Shown piece after piece: positions 9,918 through 22,200 of a DNA stretch of 64,000 bases. Source of the stretch: Costus lasius (taxonomy: Eukaryota; Streptophyta; Magnoliopsida; Zingiberales; Costaceae); assembly GCA_027563935.2 (NCBI GenBank), contig CM050447.1:18678001-18742000 (forward strand). Reading direction: 5' to 3'. A model generated the notes under the pieces. That model was not told where the DNA came from, searched no databases, and saw only the letters and a program-made list of their open reading frames with translations. The position numbers were made by a program, and so were the translations under genes. Each line of letters starts with the position of its first letter. Position 1 is the first letter of the stretch.

Positions 9918-12900
9918 CTGGTTTTTGATAACGATGCCTCCCTTTTATTAACTTATCTGGTTATTTTCTTCAGTAAGATGGCATCTAATAGTGAAGAAAT
10001 TCCAAAGTAGCTAGTCTTATAAACTTAAAAACAGTAAGCTGTCTAAGAAAGACTATGCAAAGCAATTGAACAATTCAACATAGGAGCCTCAAACTGAAGT
10101 AGCTAAGCACGAAGCCAATAGCCTACATATTTGCAATCAATTCGACAGGTCAACGTTAGTGCATGGTCATTCAAGGGTCATCCGAGCATTCCAGGTTCTC
10201 TTGCTTCAAGATTTTTTTATCTATTCCCATTTAACCAAGATATGTTTGTTTTGGAAAAAAAACTTCCTACATCCCCTACCCTTGCACCGTTTTTTTCTCG
10301 ACCAAAGGTTGCACAATTTTGAAGTAGTACTTGTAAAACTCGGTTTTTATTTCGTAAAAGAATTGATACGCGCAACTTATGATTTTCTGCATTGCTTTTG
10401 CTTCAAATAATAGCCAATATTTGGTTCCTTGTTTGGATATATAGTCATCTATAGTTCGACTTTTTAATATTTAATGTAAATCCTGTTTTTAATTTGTTTG
10501 ATTTAGACTCTTTCACCACATGAAAATTCATGACAAAGTATCTTCTTGGCCATTATTATTTCTTTCATGTTGCATTTACAGAGTATATTATGTTGTCCTC
10601 CATAATGCAGCAAGGACATTATTGCTACCAAATAAGTTCTGGATATAGTCATCTATAGTTTGACTTTTAAATATTATTTTACTGTAAATTCTGTATTTAA
10701 TTTGTTTGATTTAGACTTTTTCACCATATGAAACTTCCTGACAAAACTATCTTCTTGGCCATCATTATTTCTTTCATTTTGGGTTTCACAGTGTATATTG
10801 TATTGTCCTTTATAATGCAGCAAGCACATTATTGCTATCAAGTAATAATATATTAATCATTGGTTGAGGATGCTTGTGTCCTGATCTAGAAAGCAAATGA
10901 GTCTCTCTGCATGAATCAATGTTCTATGTTTGTAACATAGTTTACTATCGCCCGGTATGAGCAGTAAGTACCCGGATCGCTACTGGTATAAATCAGTATT
11001 ATTAATCCTAATTAGGGCCATCGGTACCTATGTTAATACCTAGTACATATCGGGCTGACCATGAATTGATATATTGGTATGGAATACGATTGTGACTGCT
11101 TAGAAGTACAGGCTTCGTACAAAGTATTGCTTGGCAGTGAAGCTGTGCTGCATGTTCATTAGTTTAATGTGAAAGAACATTTGTATACCATTATGGATGG
11201 TTGCATCTACCACTGTCTCATGACTCTCATCAACAGGAGTTTCAGCTGGATAATTCCCCGTCTTCTTATAAAAAAAAAAAAATCTTCAGTCACTGTCTGT
11301 GTTGAGAAATACATTATTAACGGGATTGCGGGTCTGTATCTCTTTCAGAATCTATTTAGTACTTTATGGATCTGTACATTAGTTATCACGTCCGTGTATT
11401 TAAGAAACAAACCATGAGAACGATATTGAATTTTTTACAGCAGCTTGCCTTCTTAAAAGAAAAACCCCGGGATTGATATACAGACCAACAGACCGATTAA
11501 TCTTATATTTCTCAACAGTCTGCAAAGACAGTAGATGATTTACTGAAAGGTGGTTGTAGTGATAAGCGTCTGCTTGGAAGTTGTCATAGCGAAAAAAACA
11601 CTAGCACAGAAGCTCTATGAGGCGGTCATTTTGTTTGTGGGGATATGGCTCAAATTAGATCTCAATATTGTGTAATATTTGTGATATCTTCAAAGAAAAA
11701 AACTCGCAAGCTTTCTATTGCTATGTATCATGTATGGGCAATCAACGAGGAAATTCTAGTGTTTTGTGCAAGTGTTATCATTCTCTGTCTATAATAGCAT
11801 TTGCCGTATGTAGTTCTCGTCTTTTTTCTTCTTTTTTTTTTAATTTTTTTTAGGTTCTCACTTGTTTTCGTTGTATATTTCAGATCTCGTGAAATGACAA
11901 CTTGGTTGGAGCATTTCCTTCTTATCTTATGGAGCCTAGCATTCATCCTTCGATGTGTTCTAATTTTTTATCAGTTGGATAGCATTCATCTTGCTTCCGA
12001 AAGGCCCATAGTGGACCTTCTTTGAAGTTTGATCTTTTCTAATACTAGTCAAGCACGTTGTATCAGGGAAGGTAAGAATCGATACACTATACTTTTAAAG
12101 AATGAGCTCATTTTAAAAGAGGTCAGATACGCAAACAAATGGAAGCATGTAATGAATCAAGTTGAAGAGGTTTCAACATCTACAGACTTGATCACATTTT
12201 ACGACTGTCTTAGTGTTCAATCTCTATTGTTTTGGATGAATGGATTATTCCAAGCTCTACGATACATTCACATCTGTCTTCCTTCCCAATATTTGGGCTT
12301 TTTATCTGTCTTTCATGCGAAGTCGTGAATCACTACACATTTAGATTTCCATTATTGATGCATGTGATTGAGAGTAAATTCTTCATTCAATAAAATCATG
12401 CAATTTTGGAGTAGATGCAGTTCTTTAAATGTCCTGTGCATATGCAGAGTGGCTTAAATGAGCTCCATTGAGAGGCACAATCATATAATAAGTTTGGAAT
12501 ATCACATCCATAATTTATTAAAAAAATGCATCATTAATTGTTTAATTTAATTGTTCGATCTACCCACAACTGTTGAGGTAATAAGCATACTAAAATCAGG
12601 CATAAAGAAATGAAAATCATATTTAAAGGACTACATATTAAATGATGAGATCTAACACACAATACAGGCTGATAATCACAAGTACCAAAAAGCATCCAGT
12701 TTTTCAATACTGATGCCAACATACACATCATTTGTTTTACTTTACTGTTTTTCGAGAGTGAAGCCAAGCTCAATAATTTGTTATTCCTTCTCGATTTTTG
12801 CATTTTTATACTGCTTGAACCGGACTACTGGACAGTGAAAAAAGAAAGTCGTGTCTGAATCTAGAATTTCAACTGTCATAATTAGCACATTTCACTTAGT

Positions 12901-14184
12901 ACAAATTTGTGGACATCCAAGATCCAACAAGCAATATCTTATCGCGTGTCTTGGGATAATAATTATGATCATATAACAATGTTTTTTACAGGATGTTGAA
13001 TCGGCTGAAACTTAATGTCGATACTTAACAGACGTAAGAGGAAGGAGTAAGGAGTGCAGTGGCACAAGTACTACATCACCAACTATCAATAGTTGATCAG
13101 GTCCACATCTTTCATGTGCTCTGTTTTATTGTTGGGGCAAGATAATTTTGATGAAATATTATTTGCAGCTTCAAGTATACTTCCATAAATTGCATCATAG
13201 ATATTGCCTGTCCATAAATGAATGAACTTGCTCAGAGAGTACAGGTAATTAGTCTCTCTCTCCAGTCCTCCACATTTACACTACATTCAAGATCCTGCAA
13301 GAACAAGATCTTGAAAGGTAAAAACATGTGAATTCAATTCACCAATGGATGAGGTAGTCTTTTCATCTTGAGGTCAGTAAAGAGAGTCATAAATGTAATT
13401 CTCTCCTATTGACGTGAATTACAAATTACAGAGGACTTTTCGCCCTTTGGCAAATAAATTAAAGAAATATCGAGAGTCCTAACTCCTAAATGGAACTTGC
13501 CTATATCTTTTTAATGTATTTTTTTTTTAATTCTTACTGCAAATTTTGGCTGGTGAATCGGTTTTGCATAGTGCATGACTTTCTCCTCTCCCCCCTTGTT
13601 TTTTTTTATTTGCATGAGGTCAGTAAAGAGAGTCATAAATGTAATTCTGTTTCTTGAGCCAATTGTTGTTTCCATTTTCTAAAACTGTGGGTTTACCTGG
13701 CTTTCTCCCTTTTTTTTCTACGCACCACACACAAGTTTTACACTGCACAGGTGATGTTTTGCTCCGATCATGTAAATGATCACTGTGTTGGAGTTTGTCC
13801 ATGATCACTTCAAGACACTTCTCAAGGGTAGGACATCAGTAACAGCGATATTTCGCTGGTAAATCAGTGAGACAATTATTATATTTGTTCTCTCCCATGT
13901 CTTCACTGGTTATAATTCAATGAGCATAGCCAAGAAGCAACTATTAAGGACCACTTTCCACTCTATCTTCATCATATGCCTCCATTCTTCTTCTTATCGG
14001 CTTCTCAACTACCGACAAGAGGTGGTCCTCGCTTCTCCGGTCACCCCAAAACTACACACCGCCCCATCAACAGCTTTTTGGGGGACCGGTCGCATGCGCT
14101 CGTACCATCACGTGCGCTTGCTTCCATGTCAAAGTAGCAACGCCGGTGGTGGTTTTACCACCCAGCTGCCGCCCCCCCCCCCCC
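9918..14184. other. Intergenic; tandem repeats and TE remnants, no gene recognised
   Basis: Small ORFs are present but none is recognisable. 10435-10848 is a diverged tandem duplication (separate entry). About 10,930-11,090 contains CCCGGTATGAGC and GGTATGGAATACG pieces like decayed retrotransposon sequence. The start could hold the 3' UTR of the PPR gene. A 3-kb stretch (about 11,100-14,150) shows only unlinked short frames. Confidence 0.5.
10435..10848. repeat. Diverged ~206-bp tandem duplication
   Basis: Copy 1 (about 10,435-10,640) and copy 2 (about 10,641-10,848) both start GGATATA.AGTCATCTATAG. They share a TTTGTTTGATTTAGACT block, CTTCTTGGCCAT, and the end TAATGCAGCAA.. CATTATTGCTA. 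Scattered substitutions and small indels make it clearly older than the duplication at 14,185. Confidence 0.8.
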
Positions 14185-14884
14185 CCCCCCCCCAACTTCC
14201 CTTGAGCCTTTAGCGAGGCTGGTGGGGTTTAGGCTTGCTTGAGTTGGGCAAAGGAGCAAACAATTAAAGAGAGAAGGATGGGCCCTTGACATCTTGGAGG
14301 AGTGCTGGCTAAGTTATGGCTTAGCAGTATCAATATAGTCGTAGATCCTGAACTATGGTTAGTCCAAATGGTTTTTTTTGGCAAAGGCAATCTGGATTCA
14401 GTAAAAGCACTTAACTATATGTGTTTTTTTTTACAATAAGACGAGCGATCAAGGGAGGATTAAATTCCAAAATTTTATTATTAGTTTAGCCATTCTTCTT
14501 CAGGCATCCGGTGTTGTGGTACAAGAATCTCAAGCCCCCCCCCAACTTCCCTTGAGCCTTTAGCGAGGCTGGTGGGATTTAGGCTTGCTTGAGTTGGGCA
14601 AAGGAGCAAACAATTAAAGAGAGAAGGATGGGCCCTTGACATCTTGGAAGAGTGCTGGCTAAGTTATGGCTTAGCAGTATCAATATAGTCGTAGATCCTG
14701 AACTATGGTTAGTCCAAATGGTTTTTTTTGGCAAAGGCAATCTGGATTCAGTAAAAGCACTTAACTATATGTGTTTTTTTTTACAATAAGACGAGCGATC
14801 AAGGGAGGATTAAATTCCAAAATTTTATTATTACTTTAGCCATTCTTCTTCAGGCATCCAGTGTTGTGGTACAAGAATCTCAAG
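14185..14884. repeat. Near-perfect 350-bp tandem duplication with poly-C junction
   Basis: Copy 1 is 14,185-14,534 and copy 2 is 14,535-14,884, at an exact 350-bp offset. I count about four substitutions between them (for example GGTGGGGTTT against GGTGGGATTT, and CATCCG against CATCCA). Copy 1 starts inside a run of about 22 C (14,172-14,193) and copy 2 starts with a run of about 9 C, so the poly-C tract probably mediated the duplication. No coding sequence is seen. Confidence 0.9.
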
Positions 14885-15990
14885 TCCTAGAAGAAAATTT
14901 ACCATGCTACAGCTCACTGAGAGATGCCAACTTATTAGCTGTGGCGGTGGTACTCAAAAAGTAAGAGCGATGTGGGCCACTCAAACTGAGAAAATATCCA
15001 CCTGCTACCCATGAAAGGCAGCTCAATTATTTGAGCCAAAGTTGGCACCCACTTGGTTTGAACTTTAGGGCTCATTATTCCGATTGCTTATGGATGAAAG
15101 ATTGTGCATTTCCAGTATAGCATTTGCTTGTTTTGCAAACCAAGAACATGCGACAAAGCTTTTGCCATGAAATGCCGTGTACTAATCTTCTCATATGAGA
15201 TATCAACCACAGAAAACTAAGCTCTGCTAGAATAAAATATGAGGTCGGATGTGAGGCTTCACAGAATGTTTTTAAGCAAAGGGAAAGTGTTGGAGCCAAT
15301 TGACATATTGTGGGGTTTGCTGACTTTGTTTGATGCTCACCCATGTGGACCAAATAGGAAACATGCTCCTTTGGACTGTAGATCGTAAAATGTCAAGACA
15401 TGCATAATCTATCAGTTTATCTCTGACTGATTTTTGTTTATCTCTGACTGATTAGAATGTTGCTGCAGGATCTTTATGTTTTGAAGATTTCCGTTTAACC
15501 AATAGATGATTCTTGTCTTAGCAAACCTCGTAGTACAAAGCTTGCACATCTCTTTTAACTAATTAGCTGCTTAAACTATTGCGATCAATGTACCTGTTTT
15601 AAATAGTTCCTCTTTCTCAGAAACTGATACTGTCTCCCATCTCAAACACACTGTGAAACCCAAAGTTGCAGAAAAAGACACTGCTCACCCCTCCTCACTC
15701 TCATCAAAGTTTTTTTTTTTTAAATATCAGTATGTCACCCTGTAAACCCCACTGCCTGTCTACCTTCCTTTCTCTTTTACTCCACTTCCCTCTTTAACCT
15801 TCTTTCTCTTCCTATTTTAATGTGCTCTCCCTCATCACATTAATGCGACCGCTTGTCTGTATAACTTGCGCTCAGTCTCTGCAGCTGATTGTAGTTGTGT
15901 GTCTCTCTCTTCTCCGCCGCTTATTGCCTTTTCACAAATGCAGAAACTTTGTGCTTCTCGCTCACCAGTTGGTGGCCTGACCGCCTGTGT
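14885..15990. other. Region upstream of the GRF gene (probable promoter and leader)
   Basis: No gene is recognised. From about 15,640 to 15,930 the plus strand is strongly pyrimidine-rich with many CTCTCT and TTTCTT runs, typical of plant core promoters and 5' leaders with a Y patch. The GRF transcript probably starts within it. No clear TATA box could be fixed. Confidence 0.45.
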
Positions 15991-16001
15991 AGACCCCCGC
16001 C

Positions 16002-16082
16002 ATGAGTGAGCTCAAAGGTGCCTCCTTTCTTGCTGCTTCTTGTTGTCCTTCTCAGCCTCGTCCTTCTTTGCGCCTTGGTTGA
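16002..16082 (+). promoter_or_regulatory. Upstream ORF in the GRF leader (26 codons plus stop)
   Basis: An ATG at 16,002 opens a frame that ends at TGA 16,080-16,082, 13 bases before the GRF start codon. It lies in a different frame from the main ORF. Its codons are Ser-, Pro- and Leu-rich (it begins [15 protein letters not shown]). Closely spaced uORFs usually lower translation of the main ORF. Whether this one is translated depends on where transcription starts. Confidence 0.55.
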
Positions 16083-16095
16083 CGACGTGGGCCAC

Positions 16096-19000
16096 ATGAA
16101 TAGCACGGTGTTGGCAGCGGGGGGGATAGGGTGCAGGCCGCCGTTCACGGCGGCGCAGTGGCAGGAACTGGAGCACCAGGCGCTGATCTACAAGTACTTG
16201 ACGGCGGGTGTGCCTGTGCCGCCGGAGCTCCTGATTCCTATCCAGCGGAGCTTTGAGGCATTGCCTGGCCAGTATTATCACCACCCAGCGCGTAAGCGTT
16301 CCTTCCATGGTTGTGTTCTTCAGATTTACTATCGATGGTTTTGCTTGACTTTTAGTGATGGTGTTGAACAAACTGTTTTTAGTGGTTAGAGCAATAAATG
16401 TTCAATCAAGGTCGCTCATTTCTTTAGTTTCTTTTTATTTTAGTTTTGAGCTCAAATCGGATTATGATTTGGTTTCCTGCTCTGTAGTGCTCTATTTGTG
16501 ATCTCTCTCCGACATGTGATTCAAAGATGCTTGCGTTATGCATGTCTATTTACTTCTATCTTCACTTGCTTGGTGGATTTGTATCATGTGGATCTCTTTG
16601 AGACTTGGATCGGTAGTTTCCATGAAAAGGGAATCCCGAGGTTGGGAACCTGTTTTTCTCCTCTTTTCTCTACAGTTTTGAGGACCTCTCTCTCTCTCTC
16701 GGTCTTTCTCAGTTTATTGATTTAATTCTCTTCTTTCTTTTTTTTTGGGATTTAATTCTCTTCTTAACGCGTGCGCAAGTTCTACAGATTTCTTGTTTTG
16801 ATGTTTTCCCCTGATCTAGTACAAGTTTCACTTATCAGTTGATTTCTTGGCTCTTTTTCTTCAAACAAATATTTTTACTGCTTTGTCAATAAGGCTTTTG
16901 CTGTGTTTTGACGACCGTGAAATGGTTTGTGCTTGAGAATTTTGCTCGTAGTCTCTTAAAGCCCTTGGCAGTCCTTTTTCTGCTATTGCCATTATTAAGA
17001 AAGTACTACAAAGATTACATCTGATCTGATTAGTTGTATTGACTGAGGTAACTGTTTGCACTTGGATTACTGATTATAAACGAGCATTCCACAGTCGTGA
17101 AATTTAACATAGATGCTCTGTGTTCACTGTTCAGTAGGTTACTGCTCCTACTATGGAAAGAAGCTGGACCCGGAGCCCGGGCGGTGCCGCCGGACTGACG
17201 GTAAGAAGTGGCGGTGCTCCAAGGATGCCCACCCTGACTCCAAATATTGTGAGCGCCACATGCATCGTGGCCGCAACCGTTCAAGAAAGCCTGTGGAATC
17301 ACACTCCAGCGCCCAACTGCCGTCATCATCCTCTACTGCAACATCTCCCAGTCCCTCGGGGAGCAGCTCAAAAGTCAGCATTGGAGGAGGCTTCCAGAGC
17401 ACTCAACACTCCCAAAGTCTGCGCCTTGGTGCATCGAGCTCCTTGCAGCTGCCCCTCGAACCTGCCCCTATTGGGAACAGGTATCTAAATCTTCTCCCCC
17501 CTTGCTTTGAACTGGGAGTACAATCTTGCTATCAGGATTTCGCCATGGTAGTTTCCTTTTCCTCACATGTGGGTATTATCTTATCGGAGATTCTTCATGT
17601 CTGAATGAAACGGGGAAATTTGGGGAGTGAGTGGGCTCACAATTATGCGAATTTGTGATTTCTGGCTGTTCATTGTTGATAGCATAGTATTATACTTTTC
17701 CAATAGGCACTTTAATGTTTGTTGTCAATTATATCTTTAATATTTTGGATAATTTGGACCTTAGTTTCAGACTGCACATCGTTATTGCAAAGCCAGAGGA
17801 ATGCTTCTGGTTGTCAGTGCTGGAAAAAAACAGAGAATTATCTGTGAGCTTCCTTTTCTTTCCGAAAGGAGCACAGGAGATGTGTTAGGTTATCATTTAT
17901 TGCTTTTCTTGCAATCGTTTCAACAATCTGCAAACTTGCACCTCCAAGGAAATCTTGTGCAGAACAATCAGGTAGGATGATTCCTGCTGCCTTATTACAT
18001 GTCACGGACAGGTAATGCTGCTGTGGGTATAACTTCTTCGGGTGACATCTGATACTCTATTCTGTCATGTCCTTTTTTTTATCTGTTCCTGTTGAAACAT
18101 GCTGCAACAAGCAAAAGAGGATGCAAGAATATTCAGTGATCCCCTAAGTCATGTCGTTGTTGCCATCCAAAGAATTCTTTCTTTACCATGGAGATAAAGA
18201 TGCCTTTTATCATATCAGTTTTAGGTTAATGTACCTAAATAAATAGTTTGAGGTGCCATGGTTTTTATGCCAGTGTGTTAGCTTGAATATCTTATTTTCA
18301 CTGTTTTATCAAGACAATTCGGTGATGCGGACGACCCATGTTACTTAGATGAATACTATGAAGGGACAACTACATGTCACATGAGATGAATATTTTGAAC
18401 TTTGCACTGTCGGGTTGGGAATTGCGTGTCGGGTCAACCACAATACATGACAGCTACATGAATATCCATTATACACTCTAGGAAGTAGGAACTCGTCAGA
18501 TACTATAATCCAATGTTCTAGTGGAAATCAGTCACTCGGAGTATGAGATGAGTGGCTTCTAGGGGTGTGGAAGCGACACTAAGAAAAAATAGTTGAAGCA
18601 CAAACTAGTTTATGAGATGAGTTTCCAAGTCAGAAGTTTTTATGGTGCAACTGAAAATGGCTCTGATGAAAATCGTTCACCTGGAACTTGCAGGTACTTC
18701 TCTGGTGTTAAACCTAGCGTGGATGGGCATACTTTCTCAGAAATGTCTGGTACAGCGAGGGGCCTTGGGATGAACTTCATGGAAAGATCATGGCAGACGA
18801 TGCTCCCCCGACCACCACCGTCATTTACGTTGTCGAGACCTGGTGATTCTTCTACTCTGCAGAGTGCTTATCTGCAGCTTTCTTCTGCTCAAGAACTTGG
18901 TCATGTAACAGTCAGCTCAGTATCAAGACCGCAGCAGCAACAGCATTCTTTCAATTGGGGTGAGTTCGATTCAGTGGCGCCAGCAAAGCATGAAGGCCAG

Positions 19001-19210
19001 TTCCTTCGAGCTTTCTTCGATGAGCGGCCGAGGCCCATGGATTCTTGGTCTGGTCTAGAAGAGGAAAGATCCAACCGTATGGGTATGGCGTTCCCCAAGA
19101 CCCAGCTCTCGATGTCCTTTCCGCTGGCCTCCGCAGACTACTCTCTCACCTGTTCCAAGTCGCCTAACAGTGAGCCTGTCTCCACAGTCACATTAATGCC
19201 CGAGATGTAA
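16096..19210 (+). CDS. Growth-regulating factor (GRF) transcription factor
   Basis: There are three coding exons: 16,096-16,291, 17,138-17,480 and 18,634-19,210. All have GT-AG borders and matching phases, giving 371 residues. Exon 1 encodes the QLQ domain (about residues 16-51, [18 protein letters not shown]), which binds GIF co-activators. Exon 2 encodes the WRC domain, with a basic nuclear-localisation run ([12 protein letters not shown]) and a C-x9-C-x10-C-x2-H zinc motif for DNA binding. Exon 3 is the variable activation region, with FFD-like ([15 protein letters not shown]) and TQL-like (TQLSMSFP) motifs near the C-terminus. GRFs promote cell proliferation in leaves and other organs. 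The start chosen is the first in-frame ATG. The open frame upstream of it would encode a hydrophobic stretch but lacks an ATG. Which of the GRF subgroups it belongs to is uncertain; the short N-terminus resembles GRF5/6 types. Confidence 0.93.
17277..17298 (+). promoter_or_regulatory. miR396 target site in GRF exon 2
   Basis: The 22 bases following the WRC zinc motif code for the Arg-Ser-Arg-Lys-Pro-Val-Glu stretch. They contain the core TTCAAGAAAGCCTGTGGAA seen in the conserved miR396 site of plant GRFs, including the extra base that gives the known bulge in pairing. The position in the family is as expected. This implies post-transcriptional restriction of the GRF to young tissue. Confidence 0.9.
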
Positions 19211-22200
19211 TCTGTCTGGCTTTTGTTGTGGATTTGCGTCTCCAATTGTTATCGTCCTGCTTTGGTGTAGTAGAAACATTTTACCTGCTTGCTTGTTCTT
19301 TCTTTCTTGTATTGATTTATATTATGCTGCAGTTGAGCTATTAAGCTTTTTGATCCATAGGCCCGTCCGTCGAAATAGAGGTTACTGAAATGGGCGGAAA
19401 CAGTTGATGTTTGGAAACCTTATGCATGATGTTTGATTATGTTCAATCTATAAAATTTACTGCATCATTTTGGTAATTTTGAATTTTAGAAGTGTCAAGC
19501 TGTTTGATCTGGCAGCCAACTGGACTTTTGCTTTAGCAACTACTGTACAAGAGATGAGAAACCTTCATACTATAAAAGGTCATCTAAGTTTTAACACCCA
19601 GACGAATTTGAAACATAAGAACGAATGGGATTGCAGTAAGCTGCAGGAAGATTCCAACGAGGGAATCCTGGAGCCACGTTGTCCAAGGTCTGGGACTAGG
19701 AAAGAAAACACACATTGGCGATAAAGCCAATTGATACACTGAGCCAGTACTGCTACTGCGCAAGATGAAAGGTCCCATCACAGTGAAAGAGAATGATAGC
19801 ATTTATTTTCATGTTTGACTCATCCAACATCGCCCTCGTGCTGTCACTTTTCATCACGGTCGTTGTACTTATGATCATGTGCGCCAGAGAAAGTAAAATA
19901 GCAATTGGGTTAGAATGCTGATTTCCTAAGTGTATTATTTAAGCACAAGCATAAAAAATGATGGGAAGAAGGAATAAAACAGCTCTAATTTAAAATCATG
20001 CACGCAAGCTGAATGTCACACTTGGTCTTAGAAAGGTTTTCTACCTCAAAAATTTTTCTTCAGGCGATCCAAAAAAATATGATGGGGCTGTCACTCTTGT
20101 AGCCCTTTTTCCCTTTTGAGACATGAGCTGCCTCTGTGATTGGATGAATAATTGAAGAATCCAACCAACAAAGCGACTGGATCCGGCAATCAGATCTTCC
20201 ACAAGATTAAGAAGAAACAAGCCTTCTCTTTCCTGTTCACCCGGCGTCCCCGCCGCCTTAACAACATGGTACGACCGAGCGTGGAGGCACCCTTTTCTTT
20301 CAAGCCTCCCATATCTTCAACAATCTTCCTGCGATGTCGTTCGAACAGTAGTACATGCAGATACGGTAGCATATGAAATCTCGGGATGTAATAATATCAA
20401 TAACTTGACTCGAGAGCTTGGCGCCCACTTCCTCCTCTTGTGTTGGCCAAGTCATTTGGATTTATCCTGTTGGCAACACTATATTCCCTTAAAGGAAAAA
20501 AAAATTAACAAGAAAAAATAATAATAATAAAAAAAAGGTTAAAGTTGTTTTGTGTGGAGTTTGAAAGAAACCAAGATAAAAGCCAATGAGAGGAAATTCC
20601 TCTTAAAATTTTCACCTTTTCTTTCCGTTCAAAGAAATGAGAGGAAAACAAAATTTCCTTCTTTTCCTGAAGGACCAAAATGAATCAGTATCCATATTGA
20701 GATTGATGGTCTGGATGAAGAACTCCTCTGAGTTTGATCTACTTCAGGGATTACTTAGATTTCCTACCAAAACAAAAAGAACAGGCAAACTGCCAAAATA
20801 GTCAGGTTCCAATAGGATTAATGCTTTTTTTTACTACATTTGAATAAGAAGCATGCAACTCAAATGTTATGTGTATTAAAAGACCGAAGTACTCAAATTG
20901 GTTGACATTATCAACTTGGTCTAGAATGGCTGAAACTGGAGAAGCTGTTGGAAACTTGGAATGGCCACAAAACTGAAATTCAAACGTCCCAGAGGTTTTG
21001 TTCCACTAAAACTTTCTAGTTTCAAATGCATTTTATGCGCGCACTAAGTTTAAGGCCTTCATGTCTAAGTTCTCATATGCATATAGATGTAAAATTAACT
21101 CTCAATCAACACACATTAAATATATGGCTTATTTGGCAGCCAAGTGGCAATTCAATGAAGAAATTTATCGTGATAGAATAATGTTTTAAAAATAAATAAA
21201 TAAATCCGTTCTCTATGGAATGAAACCATGAATCTGGTTGAAAATGGGGGCATGTTAGCTCTTGGAGTCGTGTTTGAATATACATGTAATTATGTAAAAA
21301 TGGATAAGAGTGATGTCTCTGATGATTAAGAAACATACTTACAGATTCCAACTGGAGGGCACGTCATGGTGGAGAACCTAATGGCACCATTGATAGTTGT
21401 GATTGAGAGCGTAATGATCTAGCAGGTGGTAGTTTTAGGATAAGCAGATGACATTGTCAAAGGTGAATTGCTAAGAGGAAATCTTTAGGCTCCTGATTGC
21501 TGATAAGCTAAGATGGAATAAGACTGAATGAGCCATTAGATTTAATAGATAGTGGTAGTGCTTTGAAGCTAGAAGTTTGTGTTTAAATTGCCAATAACTG
21601 GCCCGAAGATATGAATGGAGATAAAGCTAGTGGAGTACTTGGTGCCCCAAATGCAGCCCCAGGGCCGGAAGATAAAAGGGGTAGTAGTTCGAGTCTTCGA
21701 GAAGCAGCAAATTTGCACATGCATCCATGCCAAAAACAAGAGATGAAGGTCTATGATGTGGTGATGGTTGTGGAGGCATTAGAAATAGGGAAGTTGGAAT
21801 TCTGAAATTTGCTTGTTCTTTACTCACGGGTTGTATATCTTTACCTGAATCTCTTTTCAATGGTCCCAAAACCTGCTATTTCGCATTAGAATCAATCAAA
21901 TGTAACACAGCAAGTACAAAGAGCGGAAATAATCAAGAACACAGGCCTAAACTAATGGTCTACATCTGGTTTTCTACATGCTGCTGGTTCTTTAGAAAGA
22001 ACCACTAAGTAAAAAACTTTAATCCAACACCTTGGAATAAGCAATATACAAGAATTAATTCTTCTCATGCAAGACCTTCATTTTCTACGACTATGCCTCC
22101 GCAATCAAAGTTTTAAATTGATCTCATTCAAACTTGACTGACTTGCATGACACAATATTATCGATGAACTACAAGCATCTAGAAAGCTTATCCTAAATAT

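Noticed and set aside
13920..14213. 97-codon ORF ending in a proline run
   Set aside because: The prolines come from the poly-C tract; nothing else supports coding.
16006..16095. N-terminal hydrophobic extension of the GRF ORF that looks like a signal peptide
   Set aside because: It opens with GTG and has no ATG; a transcription factor would not carry a signal peptide. The first in-frame ATG is 16,096.
21611..21869. Small gene on either strand
   Set aside because: Frames of 64 and 80 codons overlap on opposite strands and neither is recognisable; an exon with one acceptor-like site is too little to call.
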